Shown: positions 8,133 through 17,545 of the stretch, piece by piece | Layout of the letters: the number at the start of each line of letters is the position of its first letter | Position numbering within the stretch: position 1 is the stretch's first letter | NCBI RefSeq assembly: GCF_901542415.1 | Contig: NZ_CABEHV010000004.1 | Span: 248,001-312,000 of the forward strand | Length of the DNA stretch: 64,000 nt | DNA from: Streptococcus mitis | GTDB lineage: Bacteria; Bacillota; Bacilli; Lactobacillales; Streptococcaceae | Direction: 5' to 3' | Translations under genes and position numbers: made by a program | The notes under the pieces: generated by a model | The model's database searches: none | Seen by the model: only the letters and a program-made list of their open reading frames with translations | Told to the model about the DNA's origin: nothing

Positions 8133-9394
8133 ATGGTGGAAGTTAGTGTGAGACGTTTGAATGCGGTTAAAGGTTAGTTTTTAGAACTTATGTTGGAGTA
8201 ATTTCGAAGACTGACAGACGTCTTCTGCAGGTATTTTAGAAATACCTAGAAGCTTAGGAATCTCTTCTCCATAGGTAAAGGCAAAGAGCTCATAGGCTGA
8301 CTTTCCATTCAAAGCAGCACGTTTGACACTGTTGACATGAGAGCAGACGAGATTGATGTCCTCTTGAGTTAAGTTGTCAAAAGCAGTTCCCTTAGGTAGA
8401 ATGTCTCGAATCAGTGTGTGGTTTTTCTCAATTCTCCCTTTCTGGTCAGAGCGATTAGGGTCACAAAAGAAGAGTTTACTCTCTCCTCGCACATCCATTT
8501 CGATATCATCAACCCTGGCAAACTCTCCACCATTATCGGTAAGAATGACAGGAAAGAGTTGGAAGAAATCTTTATCAGCTTCATGAAGAGTGTTCTTGAT
8601 GGTATAGAGGTGTTTGGTAACCTCAAGGGCAGTTTTATTATCCAGAAGCCTAGCGAAGATAAAGTTACAGAAAGACAGGTTGAAGGTAAGTAGGACTTTA
8701 CCTCCCATCCTCCCCAGAACTGTGTCCATTTCCAGCCAAGAGTCTAGTTGATTAAGGACTAAATAGTTTTGGAAATCCTCATAGGAACGGCCTTTTTTAG
8801 CTTCTTTAGGGATGGAAGGTAGTTTCCTTTTCCGTCTTTCTTTGAATTTAACGGCTCTGGCTAGGTCAATATGAGCGATAGATAGGTATCCTTTTCGGAT
8901 GTGTCGATAGACGGTTGAGGAACTGACATCAAGGTTATGAGTTTTGAGGATATGATAGATGTGTTGTCCCTTTTTAACACCATCAGAAATGACTTTGTCC
9001 ATGTCCCAGAAGGCCTTGGAATTAAGGGGAGTTCCTTCACGAGCTTCGACAAGAGTTTGTTCGTACTGTTTTTGAGCTTGTTTAGCAAGGTAGAAGATTT
9101 TTTTAAATCCACAATTTTGTCTTCTTTTAGGGCATCCATTACAGACAAAGGGAGCCTTATCGAGTAAAGGGCAAGGAAGGTTATCGCATGTAGACTCTCG
9201 GACTTGTCTGTTTCGTTTGACTTCTTTGGAAACAGTAGTTGGGTCTTTTAGAATGGATTGTCCGATAGCTTTGAAGGTTTCACCGCGCTCTAAGCCTAAT
9301 TGGATATCATTACGGTCTGAAAGGGTAAGGTGTTTATGTTTTGTCATAGTAGACCTCATTTCTAACTCAAACGTCTCACACTTAATTCCACCAT
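8133..9394 (-). mobile_element. IS30-family insertion sequence
   Basis: The element is bounded by 28-bp inverted repeats at 8133-8160 and 9367-9394 (outer end atggtggaa, inner end gtgagacgtttga; two mismatches), which enclose one intact transposase gene. It is about 1.26 kb long. I could not define a target duplication, because both flanks are themselves repeats related to the IS ends. Confidence 0.85.
8181..9347 (-). CDS. IS30-family transposase
   Basis: This 388-residue DDE transposase appears intact. It has an N-terminal helix-turn-helix (LTLSDRNDIQLGLERGETFKAIG), a Cys-rich segment (CPLLDKAPFVCNGCPKRRQNC, about residues 55-80), and an RNase-H-like core with WLEMDTVLGR (first Asp), ILTDNGGEF (second Asp) and DQKGRIEKNH (Glu). 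ATG 9347 is preferred over ATG 9359, because the gaggt Shine-Dalgarno overlaps the upstream ATG. It lies antiparallel to the surface-protein gene that follows. Confidence 0.93.
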   Translation of the reverse strand: MTKHKHLTLSDRNDIQLGLERGETFKAIGQSILKDPTTVSKEVKRNRQVRESTCDNLPCPLLDKAPFVCNGCPKRRQNCGFKKIFYLAKQAQKQYEQTLVEAREGTPLNSKAFWDMDKVISDGVKKGQHIYHILKTHNLDVSSSTVYRHIRKGYLSIAHIDLARAVKFKERRKRKLPSIPKEAKKGRSYEDFQNYLVLNQLDSWLEMDTVLGRMGGKVLLTFNLSFCNFIFARLLDNKTALEVTKHLYTIKNTLHEADKDFFQLFPVILTDNGGEFARVDDIEMDVRGESKLFFCDPNRSDQKGRIEKNHTLIRDILPKGTAFDNLTQEDINLVCSHVNSVKRAALNGKSAYELFAFTYGEEIPKLLGISKIPAEDVCQSSKLLQHKF

Positions 9395-9405
9395 AAAAAT
9401 CCGTT

Positions 9406-9443
9406 TTAGACTAATTTCCACTTTGGTTGGGCAAGTGGAAGTT
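9406..9443 (-). repeat. Outer hairpin repeat, right copy
   Basis: This is the inverted counterpart of 7945-7980. It contains its own stem (ttccactt ... aagtggaa) around a 10-nt loop. Confidence 0.55.
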
Positions 9444-9496
9444 ACTTTGAGAAATTAGCTTTGTGAAATTACTTTGGCGAGTATATCTCAAAATGC

Positions 9497-9525
9497 TTGA
9501 TTTATATTCATAAAAAGAGTATAAT
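9497..9525 (+). promoter_or_regulatory. Promoter of the first giant surface-protein gene
   Basis: TTGATT (9497-9502), a 17-bp spacer and TATAAT (9520-9525) put the transcription start near 9532 and leave a leader of about 97 nt. The whole box (TTGATTTAT ... ATAAAAAGAGTAT) recurs before the second surface gene at 19371-19398. Confidence 0.8.
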
Positions 9526-9561
9526 GAACTGTTACCTTTTAAAATATGCCCATATATTTTA

Positions 9562-9570
9562 GGGGGGGGG
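9562..9570 (+). repeat. G9 homopolymeric tract in the surface-protein leader
   Basis: Nine consecutive G residues lie between the transcription start and the Shine-Dalgarno, 58 nt before the start codon. It can pair with gccc just upstream (9548-9551) or agcc just downstream, so its length could alter leader folding. Confidence 0.9.
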
Positions 9571-9600
9571 CTTTTTATTTAGCCTTCTTGAATATATTAA

Positions 9601-9622
9601 CTGATAATTATCAGAAAAGGAG
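9601..9622 (+). promoter_or_regulatory. 14-bp palindrome and RBS
   Basis: A perfect palindrome, ctgataattatcag (9601-9614), is directly followed by the aaaaggag Shine-Dalgarno (9615-9622). It may be an operator or a small hairpin next to the ribosome site. Confidence 0.6.
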
Positions 9623-9628
9623 TAAAGA

Positions 9629-12600
9629 ATGTTTAAACTCAAAGGGCGTCATGTTCGCCAATCGCAAGTGGAGAAATTCACACGTTACAGTATTCGTAAG
9701 GTTAGTTTCGGTGCGGCTAGTGTGGCTGTAGCTACTGGATTGTTTTTCCTTGGTGGAGGAAGCGTCCAAGCGGCTGAACAACTAACTAATACAGAACATA
9801 CAGAAGTTCAAAATCTAAATGATAAGCCGTCGGAACCTTCTAAGGAAGTTACTGGACAAGGAACTGCTACTGCTAAAGAGCCCGATGGACAAAATAATAC
9901 TTCTGTAAAAGAGTCTGCTACTGACAAACAAACCAGTGAAGTTGAAACTCCAGAGGTAGTGACGGAAAAAGTTGCTGTTAATACAGCATCGTTAGAAGAT
10001 TTAGTTGCTAAAGCTGAAAGTCGATTGAGTCAATTAACTGAAAGTAAGAGAACAAAATCATTCATCGATGATACTAAACTTTTGGTTAATAAAGCAAAAG
10101 AGCTTTTAAATGATGATACAAAAACACAGGCAAAAGTTGATGCACTTGCTAAACAACTTTCAAGTAGCCTTAGCGTTCTAAACAGTATCAAATCTGATGC
10201 AACTGAAGAAGAAAAAGTAAATAAAAACCAAGATCCACGTAATGGTCAAGCTATTCCTGGAAAAGGTGAGAGTGGTTTTAGAGGAGATACAGCAACTAAT
10301 GATGCTACAGGTACATCTAGTAACGATGCTGCAGCTACTTCTACAACAACCACAGGAACAAGTGATACAATCACACCAACAAATCCAGCGCAACCAACTG
10401 CGAAAGATATTATCGGAAGTACAAGTACAGTATCACTCGAAAACTTTACTGGTTGGGATACCTATAAAATGCCATTTGGTAGTCACCATGATGGAGAAGG
10501 GGATTTAGGTGTTAATACGCAAGAGAAAAAAGCAGATGCTGCAGGCTTAGAGTTTAGAGTGTTCTCTGATCAAAGAGCTGCTACAAGACCAAGTCCTGGA
10601 CCATCTAACTATACATATAATGGTAAAGAAAATGATGTAAAAGGACGTATTGATTACGGCTTGAAGTTACCAGCAGCAGAAGTTCAAAAACTTATCGAAG
10701 AAGCACCTCTATGGCGTGGAAAACTAAAATATAATAATACTAGAATTTCAAGTCAAGTCGCAGCGACTTACTATGGAAATGGACCATATGAATATCTGCT
10801 TTCTAGTATCTATAAACTTGGATATGAACAAGGAATCGATAAAGTATACATTAAAGATGTACGTAAACGTATTGAAGTAACAGAAGCTGCTAAAAAGGCT
10901 GGATGGACTGTTTCAGATTTCAATGTATTTAATTTTCCAAATGGTTTGTTTTATGATAAGGCAACGGATAGCGTGCAAGGGGTTGTAACTCATAGAAGCC
11001 CATTTAACTATCAACAAGTAAAAGCTCGAGTAACGTTTAAAAATACTATTACTGGTAAAAGTGTTACGATTCCACTAGATGATCATAGATTTGCTGGAAC
11101 AGCATGGAAAGATGGAACACCACCTACCTTAGAAATCAACAATGCTGTTAAAGAAGGTAAAGTAGGAGAAGAACTAACGGTTCCAGTAGAATATAGAGAT
11201 GCTGGAGCTTCGCATGCTGGAGTACCAAATGATAGAAAAGTTTCTTATACTTTAACGGATGAAAATGGAGCTCCAATTGGACGTACAACTACAATTACAG
11301 AAACTGTAGGACGTGCAATTCTTGGGGTTTCTGGAGCGAAGATTACAGGAACGACAGGTACCGATGCTGCTACTCCTACAGAATTAACAGGAAATGAGAC
11401 AAAAATTCCAGGTGTCGGTTTTACTATTGCATCAGCTGATATGACTGAAAATAATCCAAATGGATTTAAAGGAACACCAACAGAAGCTGGAATTTACAGA
11501 GTTTCAATCTATGCAAGAGATTATAAAGAGACAAATGCCAATGAAGCATATGCACATGCAACATTTAAAATTGCACCTTCAGTATCTATAAAAAATGTTC
11601 ATGCTTACGATACAGAAGTTCCGATTACAATTTCTAAAGGGGCTTCAGAAGCAACGATTACATTACCAGATGGAACAAATACAAAAATTGTTGCTAAAAA
11701 TGGTAAGTGGGTTGTATCGGAAACAACAAATACAGCTGTAAATGTCAATGATGAAATTGGTACAGTTGGTGAAACTTTCAATTTAAAAGTTCTTCCAACA
11801 GCAACAGCAAATGCCGCAACAGATACGATTAACGTAACTGCAAATAGTGAAAATATAACAGCTACATTCACAAGAGCAGAAGTAACCTTAAAAACTAAAC
11901 TTGAAGAAAATGTAACAGCATCATTTGATAAAACAACTGGTCGTTGGCATTTACCAAATGAAATCGCTGAGAAGAAAACTCCTAACAGCGATGGAACAAC
12001 AACTTGGTTAAAACGTGACCTATATGTCGATGTGAATAAAGATGGCGAAACGATTTTTAATGTTTACGAATATACTCGTACATTAAATGCAGCAGGAAAA
12101 GTAACAGAAGTTAAAGATCCTACTCGTACGTTAACGACATATAAAAAAGAAAATACTGCGAACAGTTCAGCGAATTCAGCAACTGATACCAATAAAGGCA
12201 TGGTTGTAACGGTTAGATACGATAAAGGCCTAAATAAATGGACTGCTGATGATAATTCTACTGTAACAGCAACGAAAACTGGAGATAAGTGGACGATTTC
12301 TACTACATCTGGGTTCAATGGAACAGTCGATGTAGTGCAAACAGCAAGTTCTTCAGATAAAGCGTCTGTATTAAATGATGCTCCATCTATTAGCTCCACT
12401 TCTTATACTACGGTAAAAGGTGCTACAGTAGACTTAGTAAAACAAAAATCAGCTGCAGTAACAATTACAGATAGAGAAGATGATGCGACAACTGCTCCAA
12501 ATAAAAAGGAAACAACAGTTACGAAAGTAACATTAACATCTCCTTCAGGAACAGTAACAGAATATAGCAGTGCAGCAGAAGCAGCAGCTGTTAAATTATC

Positions 12601-15600
12601 AGAAGTAGGTACTTATACAGTTAAAGTTGAAGTAAAAGATAGTAACGGAAATGTCGTTACTGCAGATACTGAAACGGATACTGGAACAAATAAAGGTGCA
12701 GACACTGCTGTGAATTCAACTACTTATAAAATTACTGTAAAAGATCAAGAAACGAATAAATTGTATACAGTTGAAGATGATGCAGTAACAAATGATCAGT
12801 TGAAAGAAAAAGTAAACCCTACAGCTGTAGACGGCTTTACTTCGACTAAAAATGATATCACAGATCTCCCTGCAACTTCAGGTCAAGCTGGTAAGACATT
12901 ATCAACTCCTGCAACAATTACGTATACAAAAGATACTGAAACAATTCAGGTAGAAACAAAAGTAGATGTTGTTGTCTTGCCGAAAGTAACACCTACAGGT
13001 GTAACAGTTCTTAAAGATAGTACAGGATTAGAAGAAGCTGTTAAAGCGAAAGCAGTGGAAGCCGCAAATGCTGTTCCAACTGATAAATTACCAGATGGTG
13101 TAACAGTATCTGTTAAGGAAGTTAAACAAGGAACAGTACCAGCAACAACTGCAACTGGAGTGCAAACTCCAGCAACAGTAGTAGTTGAGTATTTAAAAGA
13201 TGGTAAAGTAGTTGCATCTAGAGAAGTAACAGTCCCAGTAACAGTAGTAGGTTCAACAGCTAAGAAATTAGTTGTATTTGAAGGTGATACAGTAACAAAA
13301 GACGATGTGAAAGGTGCTGTAACTGAAGGTACAGACGGAACAAAAGGTGAGCCTGTAATTGCTGATGACATTACTGCTACATCAGGAAATAAAGAAGTAA
13401 CAGTCCCAGTAACATATGACAATGGTAAGTTAACTGAAACAGTGAAAGTTCCAGTAACAGTTTTACCAAAACCAGAAGCAGATGAAATTCTTGTTCCTAA
13501 AAATGGCAACAAAGAAAAAGCAAAAGAAAAAGTGCTTGCTCAAGCTGAAAAAGCGATTGCTGATGGAACATTTACAGGTAAACTACCACAAGGTGCTAGA
13601 GTTGAGATTGATAAAACAGCTCCAGTAACAGTTCCTGACTTAACAGATGATACTGAAGTAGATGTGACTGTTAAATACACTGTAGATGGTGAAGTGAAAA
13701 CAACTACTGTTACAGTCCCAGTTACAGTAGTTGAAGGTGTACCACAAATTGTTCCAGTGGATGAAAACAACAAACAACCAGATCCAGAGAAGAGCATTGA
13801 TAAAACAGATTATCCAGAAGGATCTACATTTAGATATAAGACTCCAGATGGACAAACATCTCCAATCGATGTAACAACAACTGGAGATAAGAATGTGATT
13901 GTTGAAGTGCTGGATAAAGATGGTAATCCTATTGCAGAAGTACCAGCAACTGTACGAGTTGTTGAAAGCTATCCACAATTTGTCCCAGTAGATAAGGATA
14001 ACAAACAACCAGCTGTTGAAGGAAGTATTGACCCTAAAGCATTCCCTAAAGAGACAGAGTTTTCTTATGAAACTCCAGTAGATACAACAACACCAGGCGA
14101 AAAAGATGTTGTTGTAGTAGCAAAAATTGGAGATAAGGTTATTGCAAAAGTCCCTGCAAAAGTGATGGTTGTTGAACCGAAGACACAATATGTACCAGTT
14201 GATAAATCAAACAAACAACCAGATGCATCTAAGAGTGTTGATCCTGAACAATATCCAGATGGAGTAACATTCAAATATAAAACTCCAGTAGATACAACAA
14301 CACTAGGCGAAAAAGATGTTATTGTAGAAGCAAAAGACGGAGAAGATAAACTTGTAGAAGTTCCAGCTAAGGTTAAAGTAGTGGAAGGTAAAGAACAATT
14401 AATTCCTGTAAATCCAACTGAGAAACCTCAAGCAAGAGACAGTATTACTCCAAGTGATTATCCAGAAGGTTCAACATTTGAATACAAAGTTCCAGAAGGA
14501 CAAAAAGAACCATTTGATGCAACAACTGTTGGGGATAAACCAGTAACGGTTGTTGTAAAAGATAAAAATGGAAATGTATTAGTTGAAGTTCCGGCAACGA
14601 TTAAGGTGGTAGAAGCTAAACCAACACCAATTGAAACGCCAGTAACGAATACACCTTTAACAAAAGAGGATATTGCTAAATTTGTTAAAGTTCCAGAAGG
14701 TGGAAAAGTAACCAATGTAGAAAATATTCCAGACTTGACAACTCCAGGTGAGAAAGATCCAGTTAAAGTCACTGTAGAATTACCAAATGGAAAAGTGATT
14801 ACTGTTGACGTTCCAGTTAATGTAACTCCAGTTAATGAAATTGAAACGCCAGTAACGAATACTCCGTTAACGCCAGAGGATTATACAAAAGGAATCACGA
14901 TTCCAGAAGGTGGCAAGGTCACAAATGTTGAGAACATTCCAGACTTAACAACTCCAGGTAAGAAAGATCCAGTTAAGGTAACAGTTGAATTACCAAATGG
15001 AAAAGTGATTACTGTTGACATTCCAGTTAATGTAACTCCAGTTAAGGAAATTGAAACGCCAGTAACGAATACTCCGTTAACGCCAGAGGATTACACCAAA
15101 GGAATTAAAATTCCAGAGGGTGGCAAGGTCACAAATGTTGAAAACATTCCAGACTTGACAACTCCAGGTAAGAAGGATCCAGTTAAAGTAACGGTTGAAT
15201 TACCAAATGGAAAAACAATTACTGTTGACGTTCCAGTTAATGTAACGCCAGTTAAGGAAATTGAAACGCCAGTAACGAATACTCCGTTAACGCCAGAGGA
15301 CTACACTAAAGGCATCAAGATTCCAGAAGGTGGCAAGGTCACAAATGTTGAAAACATTCCAGACTTGACAACTCCAGGTAAGAAGGATCCAGTTAAAGTA
15401 ACGGTTGAATTACCAAATGGAAAAGTGATTACAGTAGAAGTCCCAGTGAATGTAACACCTGTTAAAGAGATTGAGACACCAGTCACATCTACCCCATTAA
15501 CACCAGAGGATTACACTAAAGGCATCAAGATTCCAGAAGGTGGCAAGGTCACAAATGTTGAAAACATTCCAGACTTAACAACGCCAGGTAAGAAAGATCC

Positions 15601-17374
15601 AGTTAAAGTCACTGTAGAATTACCAAATGGAAAAGTGATTACAGTAGAAGTCCCAGTTAATGTAACACCTGTTAAAGAGATTGAGACACCAGTCACATCT
15701 ACCCCATTAACACCGGAGGATTACACTAAAGGCATCAAGATTCCAGAAGGTGGCAAGGTCACAAATGTTGAAAACATTCCAGACTTGACAACGCCAGGTA
15801 AGAAAGATCCAGTTAAAGTAACGATTACCTTACCAAATGGAAAAGTAGTTACGGTAGAAGTACCAGTGAATGTAACACCAATTACACCAATTGAAACACC
15901 AATAACAAAAGAAAAACTGACTCCAGAGGATGTCCTAAAACAAATTAAGATACCAGAAGGAGCAACAGTTAAAGTAGGAGATCTCCCAGACTTAACAACA
16001 CCTGGTAAGAAGGATCCTGTAAAAGTAACGATTACATTACCAAACGGTAAAGTTGTGATTGTAGAAATTCCAGTAAATGTTACACCTATTGAAGATATTG
16101 TTAAAAAACAAGGAGATCCAATTACTACTGAGGATGTTGAAAAACACATTCCAAAAGGAGTAAAAGTTATCAATATTGGTGATAAACCTACAACAGATAT
16201 TCCAGGTGAAAGACCAAGTATCCCAGTAGAGATTGAATTACCAAATGGAATTCGCGTAACGATGAACATTCCAGTAATCGTAACACCGAAAGTAACACCT
16301 GTAGTAGTTCCAGTAGGAACACCAGTTACACCAGAAGATGTTCAGAAACATATTGAATTACCAAAAGGATGGAAAGTAACAAAAGTAGGAGAAATTCCAA
16401 CAACAACTACACCAGGAACAAAACCAGTTGTTCCAGTGGAAATTGAATTACCAGATGGACGTAAGATTACAGTTGATGTACCAGTCATCGTAACGCCAAC
16501 TGTTAGACAAATAGTTGTACCACAAGGAACACCGATTACACCAGATGATATAAAAGGTCATATTGACTTACCAAAAGAACCAGGATGGAAAATTGTAGAA
16601 GTAGGAGAAATTCCAACAACAATTCCAGCTGGAGTAAAACCAAGCGTTAAAGTGAAAATCAAAGTTCCAACTGGTGAGATTATTGAAGTAGATGTGCCTG
16701 TAATCGTAACACCGAAAGTAACACCTATTGTAGTGGAAGTTGGAACTCCTATTACAGAAGATGATGTTAAGAAGAAAGTCGATTTACCAGAAGGATGGGA
16801 AATTGTTGAAGTAGGAAAAATCCCAACAACTGAAACACCTGGAGCAAAACCAGTGGTTAAAGTGAAAGTAAAATTACCGGATGGTCGTATTATTACAGTA
16901 GAAGTACCAGTAACGGTAACACCTAAATCACAAAATGGTGGAGGAGCAATTGCTCAAAATGGAGATTCAACACAAGTGATTGTAACGGAATACCTAGATG
17001 AAAATGGAAACCGTATTACTTCAGATAAAGAAGGAAAACACAATCCAATAGAGTTGGAAGGATATGAATTTAGTCATTCAACAACGGATGCTAAAGGAAA
17101 TACCCTACATCACTATAAGAAAGTGACAAACCCAATCAATCAAGAGCAACCAAGCTCTCCAGAGACTCCTACAAGTCCAGAAAAACCAGTAGCTACTCCA
17201 GTTCAGACAAGTTCTACAGATTCTAAACCAGTAGCTGTTGAAACAGCCGAAGCCAATGACAAGAAGGAATTACCAAATACTGGTACAGAAGATAAGGCTG
17301 GTCTAGCTAGTCTTGGACTTCTTGGAATGTTGGGTGCATTCGGACTCGTAGCTCGTAAGAAAAAAGAAGATTAA
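9629..17374 (+). CDS. Giant YSIRK/LPXTG surface protein with Rib-like repeats (protein 1)
   Basis: This 2581-residue cell-wall-anchored protein is a predicted adhesin. In order it has: a YSIRK-type signal peptide (YSIRKVSFGAAS, about residues 22-50, cleavage after VQA); an acidic Ser/Thr-rich stretch; a helical, FIVAR-like segment (about 117-185); the junction NQDPRNG ... GKGESGFR (about 199-217), shared with protein 2; a Thr-rich linker; a unique head (about 270-620) that I do not recognise; beta-rich Ig-like modules to about 1365; four Rib-like domains (about 1369-1666); six near-identical 70-residue repeats plus about five diverged ones (about 1668-2430); a short MucBP-like module (about 2445-2505); and a sortase signal LPNTG at 2548 with hydrophobic helix and RKKKED tail. 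ATG 9629 follows aaaaggag. Sortase A would link it to peptidoglycan. Its ligand is unknown. Confidence 0.93.
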   Translation: MFKLKGRHVRQSQVEKFTRYSIRKVSFGAASVAVATGLFFLGGGSVQAAEQLTNTEHTEVQNLNDKPSEPSKEVTGQGTATAKEPDGQNNTSVKESATDKQTSEVETPEVVTEKVAVNTASLEDLVAKAESRLSQLTESKRTKSFIDDTKLLVNKAKELLNDDTKTQAKVDALAKQLSSSLSVLNSIKSDATEEEKVNKNQDPRNGQAIPGKGESGFRGDTATNDATGTSSNDAAATSTTTTGTSDTITPTNPAQPTAKDIIGSTSTVSLENFTGWDTYKMPFGSHHDGEGDLGVNTQEKKADAAGLEFRVFSDQRAATRPSPGPSNYTYNGKENDVKGRIDYGLKLPAAEVQKLIEEAPLWRGKLKYNNTRISSQVAATYYGNGPYEYLLSSIYKLGYEQGIDKVYIKDVRKRIEVTEAAKKAGWTVSDFNVFNFPNGLFYDKATDSVQGVVTHRSPFNYQQVKARVTFKNTITGKSVTIPLDDHRFAGTAWKDGTPPTLEINNAVKEGKVGEELTVPVEYRDAGASHAGVPNDRKVSYTLTDENGAPIGRTTTITETVGRAILGVSGAKITGTTGTDAATPTELTGNETKIPGVGFTIASADMTENNPNGFKGTPTEAGIYRVSIYARDYKETNANEAYAHATFKIAPSVSIKNVHAYDTEVPITISKGASEATITLPDGTNTKIVAKNGKWVVSETTNTAVNVNDEIGTVGETFNLKVLPTATANAATDTINVTANSENITATFTRAEVTLKTKLEENVTASFDKTTGRWHLPNEIAEKKTPNSDGTTTWLKRDLYVDVNKDGETIFNVYEYTRTLNAAGKVTEVKDPTRTLTTYKKENTANSSANSATDTNKGMVVTVRYDKGLNKWTADDNSTVTATKTGDKWTISTTSGFNGTVDVVQTASSSDKASVLNDAPSISSTSYTTVKGATVDLVKQKSAAVTITDREDDATTAPNKKETTVTKVTLTSPSGTVTEYSSAAEAAAVKLSEVGTYTVKVEVKDSNGNVVTADTETDTGTNKGADTAVNSTTYKITVKDQETNKLYTVEDDAVTNDQLKEKVNPTAVDGFTSTKNDITDLPATSGQAGKTLSTPATITYTKDTETIQVETKVDVVVLPKVTPTGVTVLKDSTGLEEAVKAKAVEAANAVPTDKLPDGVTVSVKEVKQGTVPATTATGVQTPATVVVEYLKDGKVVASREVTVPVTVVGSTAKKLVVFEGDTVTKDDVKGAVTEGTDGTKGEPVIADDITATSGNKEVTVPVTYDNGKLTETVKVPVTVLPKPEADEILVPKNGNKEKAKEKVLAQAEKAIADGTFTGKLPQGARVEIDKTAPVTVPDLTDDTEVDVTVKYTVDGEVKTTTVTVPVTVVEGVPQIVPVDENNKQPDPEKSIDKTDYPEGSTFRYKTPDGQTSPIDVTTTGDKNVIVEVLDKDGNPIAEVPATVRVVESYPQFVPVDKDNKQPAVEGSIDPKAFPKETEFSYETPVDTTTPGEKDVVVVAKIGDKVIAKVPAKVMVVEPKTQYVPVDKSNKQPDASKSVDPEQYPDGVTFKYKTPVDTTTLGEKDVIVEAKDGEDKLVEVPAKVKVVEGKEQLIPVNPTEKPQARDSITPSDYPEGSTFEYKVPEGQKEPFDATTVGDKPVTVVVKDKNGNVLVEVPATIKVVEAKPTPIETPVTNTPLTKEDIAKFVKVPEGGKVTNVENIPDLTTPGEKDPVKVTVELPNGKVITVDVPVNVTPVNEIETPVTNTPLTPEDYTKGITIPEGGKVTNVENIPDLTTPGKKDPVKVTVELPNGKVITVDIPVNVTPVKEIETPVTNTPLTPEDYTKGIKIPEGGKVTNVENIPDLTTPGKKDPVKVTVELPNGKTITVDVPVNVTPVKEIETPVTNTPLTPEDYTKGIKIPEGGKVTNVENIPDLTTPGKKDPVKVTVELPNGKVITVEVPVNVTPVKEIETPVTSTPLTPEDYTKGIKIPEGGKVTNVENIPDLTTPGKKDPVKVTVELPNGKVITVEVPVNVTPVKEIETPVTSTPLTPEDYTKGIKIPEGGKVTNVENIPDLTTPGKKDPVKVTITLPNGKVVTVEVPVNVTPITPIETPITKEKLTPEDVLKQIKIPEGATVKVGDLPDLTTPGKKDPVKVTITLPNGKVVIVEIPVNVTPIEDIVKKQGDPITTEDVEKHIPKGVKVINIGDKPTTDIPGERPSIPVEIELPNGIRVTMNIPVIVTPKVTPVVVPVGTPVTPEDVQKHIELPKGWKVTKVGEIPTTTTPGTKPVVPVEIELPDGRKITVDVPVIVTPTVRQIVVPQGTPITPDDIKGHIDLPKEPGWKIVEVGEIPTTIPAGVKPSVKVKIKVPTGEIIEVDVPVIVTPKVTPIVVEVGTPITEDDVKKKVDLPEGWEIVEVGKIPTTETPGAKPVVKVKVKLPDGRIITVEVPVTVTPKSQNGGGAIAQNGDSTQVIVTEYLDENGNRITSDKEGKHNPIELEGYEFSHSTTDAKGNTLHHYKKVTNPINQEQPSSPETPTSPEKPVATPVQTSSTDSKPVAVETAEANDKKELPNTGTEDKAGLASLGLLGMLGAFGLVARKKKED
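14630..16925 (+). repeat. Tandem 210-bp Rib-type repeats in protein 1
   Basis: Six units of exactly 210 bp begin at 14630, 14840, 15050, 15260, 15470 and 15680, each encoding ETPVTNTPLTPEDYTKG ... IPVNVTP with minor variation. More diverged units of the same fold follow from 15890. The translated pattern (LPNG..ITVDVPV) matches Rib/alpha-like domains. Confidence 0.9.
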
Positions 17375-17497
17375 AGATTTGTCGATTATTTATCTTGTGT
17401 AATATTAAATCCAGACCTATATAAAAACTTTACGAAATAGTATTTGGATAATAATATAAAGATTGTTGATGCTGAAAAAATATCAGGATCACAGGAA

Positions 17498-17545
17498 CGT
17501 ATAGTATCAGTAACTTAAAAAAGTCTGATACTATGCGTTTTTTTA
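17498..17545 (+). terminator. Terminator of the protein 1 gene, abutting the IS
   Basis: A 13-bp stem (cgtatagtatcag with ctgatactatgcg, one G-T pair) is followed by seven T. The insertion sequence begins at 17546, immediately after the T tract. Confidence 0.85.

Noticed and set aside
8133..9394. Exact target-site duplication of the IS30 element.
   Set aside because: Both flanks are repeats resembling the IS ends, so the boundaries cannot be fixed by eye to the base.
9546..9731. Open frame of 61 codons that reads through the G9 tract and overlaps the adhesin start.
   Set aside because: It has no ribosome site and is out of frame with the adhesin. Adding or removing G residues cannot fuse it to the adhesin, because a TAA stands in the adhesin frame six bases before the ATG.
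13640..14188. Long open frames on the minus strand inside the adhesin repeat regions (also 12946-13512, 15721-16269, 23976-24386, 26346-26705).
   Set aside because: They are antisense shadows created by the repeats and the biased codon use of the real gene. They have no ribosome sites and give low-complexity products rich in S, T and F.
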